From contig OU015526.1 of NCBI GenBank assembly GCA_907165065.1, positions 64,379,723 to 64,443,722 of the forward strand: DNA of 64,000 bases. The letters run 5' to 3'. Positions 50,301 through 61,900 of the stretch are shown one piece after another. How positions within the stretch are numbered: position 1 is the first letter of the stretch; each line of letters starts with the position of its first letter. The position numbers were made by a program, and so were the translations under genes. The notes under the pieces are model-generated. The model was not told the origin of the DNA and did not search any database. It saw nothing but the letters and a program-made list of their open reading frames with translations. Source of the DNA: Caprimulgus europaeus. Its lineage: Eukaryota; Chordata; Aves; Caprimulgiformes; Caprimulgidae.

Positions 50301-50313
50301 GTTGCCTGGTAAC
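50301..50313. promoter_or_regulatory. RFX X-box-like motif
   Basis: GTTGCCTGGTAAC is a nearly symmetric pair of RFX half sites (GTTGCC and GGTAAC) with one base between. X-boxes of this kind are bound by RFX factors at promoters of ciliary genes and at many enhancers. No promoter is visible beside it, so function is uncertain. Confidence 0.3.
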
Positions 50314-53300
50314 AGGGACTTTTGCTTTTCTTTTTCCAGAGGTTTAGCAAGCAGCTGAAACAACCAATTTGGGGAGCAGCATAAGGTTTGAAAAGAACAA
50401 ATAGTTGTTGAGGGGAAAAAACTGTCAAAGAGTGAGATCAGAAATTGCAACTTGGCTATGGCAAAAGCCAACACAACAAGAGGGTTGGGAGGAGTGGAAA
50501 AGGCAAAATAACAGTAGACTTATTTAAGGGTTGTGGGGTTTTTTGTTTGGTTGTTTTTTTTTTTTTTTTTTTTGTACAACTAGTGGCAATGCAGTTCTAC
50601 ACTTGCTGATCCAGAAGCATTTTCAGGAAACTGTACAAATCTTCCCTTCCTCACCTTCCAGTCACTTCCTCTTGCTCAGATTTTATGTTTATCTTCCACT
50701 ATATTTTTTTTACTCTCTATTTGCCCTTCAGAAGGAGTTTCTTCTGTTATACTGTGTACAGAGTGAAGGTGGTACTTGTTTCAATACAGGGCAATTCTGT
50801 TGAGACTACAGAGGCACTTGATACATCTGGGTCACTACTGATTCCATGCACCTGGTGCCTTCCTAACTGCAGTTTCTGGTAGAAGACACTATGTCATCTG
50901 CGCATCTGGAAGACTTTTCTTCATAAAGGTTACAGAAATAGACTGAAAGGTTCCTTCATGTGAGCACAAAGAAACCTTCACAGGTCCATTCTTGATCAGA
51001 GAACACAGAAATGAGGGCAATATTTTGCAGACTGCTTCCTGTAGAAGTGCTGAGTTGAGTTCTGTTTTACAGGTGAGGGAGATGCAGTTGGACTGCTCAG
51101 CTCATATTTTTCCTGTGATTCCTTTCCATCCACATGGCAAATGTACATTGCTAAATTATTCCAGTAGATCAGGTCATTGAAACAAATGATTGTATAAATG
51201 AATGTAAAGCAGACAGGCTTATTTGTGATGGTTTCACCACGGATAGTTCGGGTAAATGCACAAATTCACAGGTATATGTTGTCCTAAAGAAGATGGCCTG
51301 GTTCTCGGTGTGTCTTCTGATTGCTAGTGGCACCTCTATTATATAGATTCAAATTACATCTCATATTTTTACCTTTGCTGTATTTACACTTTCACTTACA
51401 TATGCAGACTTAACTTACAACTCAGAAACAGGTTGTGAAACTTCCTCTTTGTTTCCATACAGTGTTTTTAATGGAGATCTCCCAAAATATTTTACTGAAA
51501 GGGAAATGGAGCATAATAAGGAGCTAGGGATGAATAAGTTTCCTACTACAGCAGGCTTTTCAGGGTAACTTCTTTTTTAGTGCTGCCTTGTGATTGCCTT
51601 GCAGCAGTGAGCAGTTAATCACGCAGATACTCTGGTGGGTTTCCTTTCTGTGAGATGCTACTGACCAGCGTGAGAGAGAGCTCATAATCTGTACTCCAGA
51701 TTTGATATCATCATTGCACTGATACAACATGTTTTTTCACTTCTTGCCATTTCTGTTTATATTAGCTTCTGGCTTCTTCAGTTTTCTGAATGGCACACCA
51801 TATTTCCACCACATATGAAATCCCATTTCTGCACAATCCTTTTTCTCTCTACATATGACTAGGTATGAAAAGGTAAATAATTTCCATCAGGTTGGAAAAC
51901 CCTAAACTCTTTTCTAAAGCAACAATATTTAGGTTCACTGCCTAGCTGTCCGATTTGTTCATCCCTCTCCTAAAGCTATTTCAGTCAACTGTGATTCTTA
52001 TGAAGATCTTTTGGAAATTACTATCTTGTACTTGAAGCAAAAGAAATGTGAAGAAATGTGTCCTCCAAAAAACTTTTAGAGGTCACAAAATAATAATTGT
52101 ATGTTTTAAATACTATTAAATAAGTAAATACATATATTTTCCAAGTTTGTGTAAGCTTATATAGTATTACAGCTCACTATTTTACTGTACACTTCAACTA
52201 TACTTACTGTAGTTGATAATTAACAGCATGTATCTTCAAAGAATAATGCAAGTTAAAGTGTAAAAAATACTGACATAAAATTAAAAATCTTGTGTTAAGG
52301 AAATTCAAGGAGATTGTTCTCAAAAATGAGAGTTGCAGCTTTTGGCTTTCCTTCACTTGACATATTTTAGACCTAATTCGGTAGTCACTGACATCTGTGG
52401 ATCAGGCTCTTTTTTTATATGCCATGGCATTCAATGTACATGCCTCTTTTTAAACACAGTATGAGCCCCATAAGATGATACATTTGCTTTTCTCCTTTCT
52501 TTTGGTCTGGAGCTGTTCTACTCTATTCTGTGATTCTGTGATTATGTAACTATAATTCAAGTGACAGAATACCTTTATTCGGGAGTATTCCAACTTATTT
52601 CTCTGAACCTATTTAAATGGAAAGGCTTTACTCAAGAGTGGAATCTTCCTTTTGTAAATAACTTTAAAAGGAATGGAATAAAGAATTTAAGTCCCCAGAG
52701 TTAAATTTTGCTATTGGCTGTTATGTAGACAATTCAAAAAAACTTCTGTGGAAAACTCTTTAAAAACAGCATTACTGCTAATTTCTAAAAGCAATATTGC
52801 TAATATTGGAAATTTATTACAATATAAACATTTTGAGCTGCTGAATATGCACCTGCATTCTCTATCAGACTTTTTTTTTTTTAATGCAGCAAACCCAGGT
52901 TTGTGCTTGGACTGTGTCTTAAAATGACCCAAAAATCTGTAGATGTTTTATTTTTAATTTCTCAATATGATGAGCCAAGTGGCATGACTGATAGGCCATT
53001 CATGGGGAGTTGTGGCTCTTCCAGAAGATTTCCTGTAAAAATAATCAGTGGGTTTTGAGATGTACTCAACTAAGATGATTCCTCTGTCATAAACCACTTT
53101 GTCGCAAGACACTTTCAGTATATGGTATTAAAAGCTTATCTGGTATTTTAAATTTGCTAAACTTCCAGGTTTTTTTTAATGACATATAACCCAGCATTTT
53201 TGGCTTTGATGAATAATCAGCTCTGAGAGTAACCTCTTTTTCTGGTGAACTTAAAAGCCAATGGGTTGCACTGTTCTATTGGGTTGTTAAAATAATTCAT

Positions 53301-56300
53301 AAGAGTAACAGGTGTTCAACATTATAGGCTATCATACTGTTGTGCATCAGAGCTGCGTATGCAAGCTGTGTATGTCAAGCCTGAAGACACGTGCATTGCT
53401 CAGCCCCTTGTGAACATATTCTTACAATAAAATGGAACAAAATTTAAAGAACTAAACTAAAAGGAATTCCTTTCAGCGGTCCTTCCTTTGGTGCAGTGCC
53501 ATTGGGAAGAGCTATGCTGCTTCTGGATCTGCAAATGCCATGTAAATGCCCTCTCTGTAGTGCATGGTCATGTAATACAGACATGATAGTTTTGCTACTG
53601 TTGAGCACCTTAGTCCAGATCTAGGTACAAGAATAAACTCACTAATTCCAGGACTGCCTAGGTTTCTGTCAATAAATGCCTCGTGTCACATAAGGCATTC
53701 TGGCCTTGGCATTCTGGCTATGTCTAGAAATGTCAAATTCTGACAGGGTTGGGCATTTTCTTGCTTCATTCTTGCCACCATTCATAAATTGAGAGTCCTT
53801 TTGCCTTTCTCACTTGGAGGCCAACACTCATTGACGCCTACTCTCAACACAGGGAGGCACATGGGCACCCTGTTTACCAGTGGTTTAGTGATCAGGCTAC
53901 TTGCCTGGGATATGGGAGGCCGCTGTTTAAAATATCTGTCTGCTCTGGAGTCAGATCAGAGCAGCTCACTTTGCATTAAATATTCATTAGGCCCCTGAGT
54001 GAAAAAGAGAGAGAGAATGACTGTTTCTATTTCAGTAGACAAGAGGCTGGGACATTTAACTGTGATATAAGAAAGTTATGTATAGGTTCTTATTCCAGTG
54101 AAAGAATTGAGGGTAAGATCACCTTACAGCTTCTATAATTTCTTTGTCTGTGCTCTCTTTCTGCTAAGCTTGAAATTTGTGCCTGCTTTACCTGTACACG
54201 GCCTCTTCTTTCACTTGGTTATAGGAGCCTCCATCAGATGCTGTGACAGACCATTGGCTATGAAGTTTGTTATCATGCTTTACATGTAGACATGTTTTTT
54301 TAACACAAATTAAAAAGAAATCTAGATTTTTATTTATTTTTAATCAAATACTACTATTCTGTTTACCATTGTACTTATTTACATACAGCAGGATAAAGCT
54401 CCATGAAACTGGATTTCTGGAGTTCTATTAAATTGTGAATTGACATTTTTTATATTTTTACTTTTCCCCCAAACTGGTGTCAATGCCTGTGAATTTATTA
54501 AATGAAGTGAATTCTGGTGAAAATCTTTAAGAGAGTATATTAAACTGGCAGCTTTCCTAGTGAGGGGAGTTCAGTTCAAGGTTGTAGGTCAGTATTTAAT
54601 ATCCTTCAGGGGAATAATTCCATCTATATGAACCACTGCCTTTCCCTAGGTAGCCTTGACCTTGATGGATAGGACAGATAAACAGTTGACTAAACTGAAA
54701 AGGCTCAACAATACTTCAGATAGACCCAGTAACTTAGACTGGGAAACTATGTTATGGCACAGAAACAGTACATAGGAGCTAAAACTCACAAAACTGAGGA
54801 CTTTTCATGGTGGAATGCTCCAGAAAAGATGGCAAAAAGACAGAAAGCAAGTTCTTGGTGGCTTCAGTGATGTGGGAGTGCAGGCAGTTTAGAAGCAGAC
54901 TGATGAACAAATGTCAACTCGGGTGTCTTTCAGGTTTGGTCTCATAAACATTTGCTGTGTTACAAATTTATAACCTGCCCATATGTAAAAATCCCACTGA
55001 ATTAGATGGGACTGGGAAGGGAGAGAGGATTCCTTCATCAAAGGCTGCAAAGACTGCAGTTATGAAGTTGCCACAAGTGTAACTTAAATGCTGGACTTGA
55101 GACGTTTGGTGAAACTTCTATCAGAAGGTGGCAGCATTGACAAAGAAAACAAGTAGAAAGACAAAGTAAATATTGATATATATTCTGGCTTTTTACTTTG
55201 AATAAAGTAGTTTTGTAGCAAGATAATGGCAATACAAGAATTGGATGCAAAAGAAAACTTACCATGTCTGTCTTGATGAGTAGCGTATTATTGCTAAGTG
55301 AAGGAGGATTTTGTGAGGTGGTCATCTAAACACCATGTGCATGTAGAATTTGCATCAAGTTCAAAGTTTATTCCTGACGAATACAGTTATTAAAGTCACA
55401 TGTTTGTGGTAAACAGACTTCTTGCCCAACCTCTCCCTTTTGTTTTCTTTTGGGTTAAAGTTAACATCTCCCAAATCTAGGCTATGTTTAGACCTACTAG
55501 TTCAACAGAAGGTTTGATAAGATGTGTTAGGCTCTTAGATACACTGCAGGCAGGAAACTCCGTGTTTGACATTACTGACACTGGCCTGGATTGTGATGTG
55601 TTTGGCCTTATTGATGCCTGACTTGTCAATACTAAACGTGTGCTGAGATTATGGAGGGTGCTCTTGCAGATTTGCTCTGTAGTTCAGCCTAAACCTCCTC
55701 AACATGGATGTGTATGTGAAAAACATAGGAGTAAACGGAGCTTATATTCTTCTTCTGAGGGATTGTGGTATTTATCTATTGTAGCTTCTTGAAACAACAA
55801 AGATTTGACATGTATGATCAAGGTAGATGATTGGTGGGTGTGGGCTTAAGGGTATAATTTTTATTTTAAAGAAACAAAGAGTAATTTAACTTTTATTCTT
55901 CTGGAAGAGACTTTTAATTTGGAGCCAGCAGGAACAGGCAATACATTCAATTCCAAATTTGCAGACAGGTAACTCAGACAATTTACCATTGTGTTACTCT
56001 TTTCAATCTCCTCGTTTAGTGACAGGAAAATACATGGGTTCAAAAGACTGCTTGCTTGTGTCAATGGAATCAAATATGTGTCAGATTTAAAAAAAAAAAT
56101 TAGTATCCATACATTTATGGCAGTTTACAAGATATAAGTATAGAAACCAAACAGCACAATTGTAATATCTTCCCCAGGTTGCAGAGCCATATACACTCAA
56201 GTTTATGGGTGCAACATACTCCCTCTGTCTACAAAGCTACAAAATATTTGGCTGTTCTGATAAGTTGGCTTAGTGGTATCTGTCCTGTGCTCTTCTTGCT

Positions 56301-58432
56301 TCCTTTTTGTTGTTGTTGTTGTTTTTATGACAGTATAAGTTGGGAAAAGAAATATTTGTTTACCTCTGAGCCATGGTGCTTTATCCTTATGTACAAGAGA
56401 TATAGTATGGAGAAAATTCCTTACTTTCTCATTGTACCACCACTCTATTTCCCTGTTTTCAAGGTTCTGGCCATGCATTTTGTGATGTAACTTTTTACAA
56501 AGATTCAATAAAGGAAGGATGTGAATGAAAGCTCTTCAAAAGTTCAACTGAAAATTCACTATTTTGTGAATTTCTATGTTTTGTCATTTGGAAGAGAGAA
56601 ACTGAAGAGTTTAAATTCAAGAAACTACAAAATAATGTATACAGCTTTTTAATACTTTCATTAATATTTTTGACCTGCCTTCTTTATTTGCTGTCCCTGG
56701 ATGGTACAGAAATATATGCTACTGTCTTCTCTTCCCTTTCTCTGAATTGTGACTACTTCTTTTCTGTTATTCACAGTATCTCTTGGAGAAAAGGATTTTT
56801 CTATCTTTTTCTTTTTCCCATTTTGCTTTCATCCTTTCTATTGAAAGAAAAACAAACAGAGTTCCTCTTTTCTCTTTACCTTTGTCCTGTTTTCCTTTCT
56901 CTCTCTGCAGAGTTTCAGTCTTGGGTATCAGGCTACAGGATACATTCTTCATCTGTTTCATTCTTGCAACATCACAGGTTCAAAATAGTGTAATTAAAAG
57001 CAGAATTGGACTTCGTGTTTCTGTGACAGCCACTTCTTCAGCTTCTTAAGTACTTTATGATAGCTCTAATGGCTTTATTTTGACTCTTCATATTGCTTGA
57101 GTAGTATACACAAATTTTGCATTGCTAGAATCTCACTAAAATATCTTAATCGTATTTTAAATAAACAATTGTGTGATAATATGTGTTAATAGGGTGATAG
57201 GCAAGAGGAACAGAAAACATAATCTGACAGAGGGATTCTAATGTTTTAGATGAAGTCAAACTGTTGGTAAAAATATTTATTATTTTTTTAAATATCTTAA
57301 TTCTTTTATCTTTCTGCAAATCGTCAGAGTACTATGACAGGAATGCAGTCAGATTTCGCTCACAATTGTGGTATACTCATTGCTTGTTCCTATCTTGGTT
57401 ATTCCTGTTTTTTATTGCCTTCCTAAAAAATTGTTCTCAAAATTTAAGAATACTATGATAAGATTTTGTGCATATAATCCATCAATTTCACAGAATGTTT
57501 GAAACCTCTTTCAACACTATACTTTCAGTTACCAGCCTTTCCAGAAAACTTAAGTTCATTTTATTTCTTGCTGTTTCAATTTTCTGCTCAAATTTTTGCA
57601 TCTTCCTTTGAGACTTCCATATCTTCACTTTTTTCTTATCATCATGATATATAAATAAATAAATCTCCTGGTTTTATATACACAAATATATAGATATATA
57701 CATCTCAGAGGTCTTGATGTTTACCACAGAGAACAAACAACTGGATTTCTTCCACTTGTTTCCTGTTGAGATTTCATTGCTCAGTCGTCATGACAATGAA
57801 AGTCTTGTCACTAACTTTAATAGGTTTAATGTCATAGAATTTGAGGTTAAAAACTTAGCAATACTGCCCCTTAACAAGATGAGTATTTGCTTTCCTTCAT
57901 ATGTGCTTTGTTGCTGATGAGAAGGGGGAGAGTGTCCAAATAATTTTTTCATATCATCCCTATATTACCCTAGGTTACAATGTTGTTCTCTTTCTCCAGT
58001 TTACTCCCGTAGCTGCTGAACAGATGAGGACATATAGGGGTGATCTTCCTGTTTAAAAGTTTATTTAATGATCTGTGTTCTGTGTTATTTTTAGCTTGTC
58101 ATCCAGATGCTTTACCATTACTCCTGTGAGGTCATGGTTGTGATAGAGATGTGAAACTCCTGTATTATGTTACTGGCAGGTAGCAAAATGTATGCATCAG
58201 GTCTTTCATATTAATGTGGGCCCAAGTAGGAGAGCACTTTTTTGTGGGTATGTCACCACAAGTGACAAGTTCATTCTGTTATTCCTTCCTGCAGTTTGGA
58301 TTGTGCACTGTTTATTGTACTTCCCCATACCCAACTTTTCAAAGGTGATAGTTGAAAAACCTCTTGCAGACTGACTTACAGCAGTTCATTACAGGTAACT
58401 TTCAATCACTAAGCTCCTTCTGGAGCCCCCAA

Positions 58433-58916
58433 CACAAGAAAGACATGAACCAGTTAGAGTGAGTCCAGAGGAGGCCATGAGTATGATCCAAGGGCTGTAG
58501 CACCTCTCCTATGAGGACAGGCTGAGAGAGTTGGGGCTGTTCAGCCTGGAGAAGAGAAGGCTCTGGGGAGATCTCATAGAGGCCTTCCAGTCCCTCAAGG
58601 GGCTACAGGAAAGCTGGGGAGGGACATTTTACAAAGGCAGATAGTGATAGAACAAGGGGAAATGGCTTCAAACTGGAAGAGGGCAGGTTTAGATTAGATA
58701 TTAGGAAGAAATTCTTCACTGTGAGGGTGGTCAGACACTGGCACAGGTTGCCCAGAGAAGCCATGGCTGCCCCCTCCCTGGAAGTGTTCAAGGCCAGGTT
58801 GGATGAGGCTTTGAGCAACTTGGTCTAGTGGAAGGTGTCCCTGCTGATGGCAGGGGGGTTGGAACTGAATGATCTTTAAGGTCCCTTCCAACCCAGACCA
58901 TTCTGTGATTCCATGA
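58433..58916 (+). repeat. CR1 LINE, 5'-truncated copy with ORF2 C-terminus
   Basis: About 485 bp ending CCATTCTGTGATTCCATGA. It starts at almost the same consensus position as the copy at 42307 (ACAAGAAAGACATGAACCAG) and shares the GATGGCAGGGGGGTTGGAAC tail, so both are CR1-J-like. The reading frame for ORF2 is broken; only fragments of the C-terminal domain can be read. Confidence 0.95.
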
Positions 58917-61900
58917 AATTTCAGATTTCCCTATTTCTACTAACCTGTGCTGGGTTTGTATTAAACATCTGTATTAAATTAAAAGCAACACTGAAAGTCT
59001 GTTGGCCTTGGAGCTCTGGTTTAACCAGCATATGGTAGTAAAATTTTAAAATTAAATTCCTGTAGGAATTAAGTCCACTAGTAGCGTTATATGTTTAAAA
59101 TTAATTATCATTTCAAACCTTCAGTCAAATGCCTCAGCTAGCTTTTCATGCAGTAACTTTTGTGTGGATAATTAGATTTTTATGGCTTTTCTTCTGATGT
59201 TGTGTTTATAATCTTATCAGAGCAATATATTGTGCAATTGTAAGTACTTATGTACTATAAGCCATGAACGTCTCTTTGTAATAGGCTACTTGTCTGGTAG
59301 TCAATTGAATTGTATGCTGTACACAGCAAAAGGATTCAATTCTTAGGTTATAAAATTAACATTTTTAAAAGATGGATTGCAGTATATTAAGACTTTTTAA
59401 AAAAGATTTCTGGAACATCAAATTACTTTCTAATGAACATTTTGTCATAGATTAATCTATTAATGATATCTGTCATTTTGAAAATGTTACTATTGTGGAC
59501 AAATAGGAGTGGGCATTTCACAGTGAGTGTTTTACAATTTTCAGATTATCAGTATATGTTCACCTATAGAAGCTTATTGTTAGGAGATTCAATTTTCATG
59601 GTGCTAAATATGCCTAGCTCCAGATAGTGCCAGCAGTACAATACATGCTGCAATAATGTTGGAGCAACACTGATAGTCTCTCTTCACAAAACAGGGGTTG
59701 TAGTTGCTCATGTATAATAAATAACCTTGGCTGTACCATGGTATAGAAATAAGGTACTTTTTTGTATGATACAACCTTGGTATTTTTCTTCTGTATAACT
59801 GGCATGTGATTACAAACATTATTTTTGAGAATACTTAGATGGCTTACAGTTTAGTATTAACTCTGAGCTGCTTTGTGCTGAGTTAAAGGGTAAAAAGGAA
59901 GGTTGTTTGCGGCTTTTCTGGTTAAGTTACAAGTACAATATTTAGTTTTTAAATTATGGCATCCTTATCTTTTACGACATGTTTTTACTTTGGAGCAGTG
60001 AATCATAGCTCTCTTCATCTTGTCTTAATGGCAAGTCTCCCATTTCAACAAGATATGTTAAATTCTTGTATTCTTCTACATTTTTTTTTTTATCCCACTG
60101 GCGCATGTTAGCTGTCCACCTTAAAGAGGGATGGGCCCATTTTCTCTGGCAGTTGATGCTAGGGAGCTTGGGTCGACAGGCTCTCTCTGTGTGTTTCTCT
60201 GCTCCAGATGATGTTTTGGGATGATTTGGCTTCCTTTTCTGTAATCTTGCCTCTCTACTTCCCCTTCACTTTAACTAATATTATTTATTTTCTTTCTTTT
60301 CTGGATAATTATCAGCATGTCATCCTATTAAACCATTGGGAGAATGGCTAATGATGAAATAGTCAACAGGTGCCATCACCCAGTTCACTGCTGAATAGCT
60401 TGTCTATAGGCCTGCTTGGTCTTGAGGACTCTGATAGCCAGGTGTCTGATTCTGTGTCTCCCATTTTTCTATTTCATTTTTCTTGTTTTGTTTTGGTTGG
60501 TTTTTTTTTTTTTTCAAATTCAGCAGGGTTCTGTCAAATAAAATTTTGGGGTTGAATGGATGGAATGTTTGGATAACAGTACAACAAGCAAACAAGCAGT
60601 CTTATGCCACTGAAATGAGTATAGTGACTCATTTTGATGAATGGTTTATGACAATTGTGGTTCAGAGGCTCAGTGGTGGCAAGCTTGTCCAGTTAAGGCA
60701 CCTCTGGCTGGAAGTAACTCTAAGTGCACTTTCATCTTGACCCATATGAGTTCTGATCTTGGCACCAGCTGGAGCAAAAATGATGCTAAGCAATTTTAAA
60801 TAGTCACCAACCTTTTCTACAGTTCGCTGTCAGAAGCAGTAGCAACTCTTATGTTAGCAAGAGTTGAATGGTGAGATTTTTCCTAACATTGGTCCTCAAT
60901 ACTAGGAATCTGAGTAGCATTCAGTTAATAACCTGAACTTCTAGGTCTCCTGGAGTTGTTATATGATTATTCTCTCAGACTTTGACAGATCCAGACATAG
61001 ATGTTATTAGAAATAAATACTAGGTTTATGGTTTTTCTGGTTTGTTTTGGGGCTTTTGCAGTTTTTACTTTCCTTTCTTGCATTTCTGCCTTTGTCCCAC
61101 ACTGGCTATTTTAGCTGTTCCCTATTGCTAGCTGCCAGCTGCTTTTGTTTTACTAACACTTCAGTCTCTCACAGAGAAGTGGGAGGGATGCGATGCCGAC
61201 TGCTGCATTTCTCCTCTTTTAGAATGGGTGCTGCCTGAAGTTGAACAGGTTAGCATAATAGCCAGGTCCTGATGTTTTATAAGCCTTTAGATGTTTTGTG
61301 TTGTTATTAATGCAAAATGATTAAATTAAAGACTTATGTTTGTATTTTCTTTGTTTATTTTCTGAAAGATATTTCAAGCTTTTCTGGTTTTACAGACAAA
61401 AGCCTGAAAATATTACTTAAGTCTCAAAGACCCGAAGGCAAATAAGAGGATCCCTTCAGATCGTTCTCTAAAACTCAGGACATTGGACTGTGACTCATGA
61501 TTTTGAGTACTTGAGACAGACAAACCAAATACAGTCAGTCTTGCTTCTCTCAGTTGTTAGCTGCTTTGCACTAGATAGGACAAACTAGAGAGCTCACGGC
61601 ATGAATCACTAAGATTTTCCTAGCAAAGGAAGGTCTGCAGGCAGTGAACAGCAAACCTGAAAAGAGTAGTGGAACACTAATTGGCACAAGTTAGGTTCTG
61701 AAGAGGAATTCGTGACATACTGATACCTTGCCAAACTGTATTGCTATGACCATAAATTGCAGTGATTTGTGGTAAATGCACTTCTTTTTTTGCCTCTGAT
61801 TTCCCCCTTTCTGCCTTCAAATTCTACTCAGAAAGTACTTTGCTTTCTCTTGGGATGCTTAGCAGTATTAAACCCAGAGCACAATCAGTAATTCCTCTTT

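Larger units (their letters stand above)
49428..58432. other. Intergenic stretch, 9 kb
   Basis: Apart from the exon-like segment at 49480-49664 it contains an A16 run at 49937-49952, an RFX X-box-like motif at 50301-50313, a T-rich patch at about 50550-50573 and a possible CR1 terminal stub at 52525-52543. Several frames near 100 codons around 56180-56990 are open on both strands in pyrimidine-rich DNA and look non-coding. Confidence 0.55.

Noticed and set aside
52525-52543. ATTCTGTGATTCTGTGATT as a CR1 tail
   Set aside because: It matches the CR1 terminal repeat, but fewer than 20 bp are present and nothing upstream fits, so it is only a possible stub. The same applies to 3248-3261 on the other strand.
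56179-56508. Open frames of about 100 codons on both strands
   Set aside because: Overlapping frames on opposite strands in pyrimidine-rich DNA, without exon signals or protein similarity.
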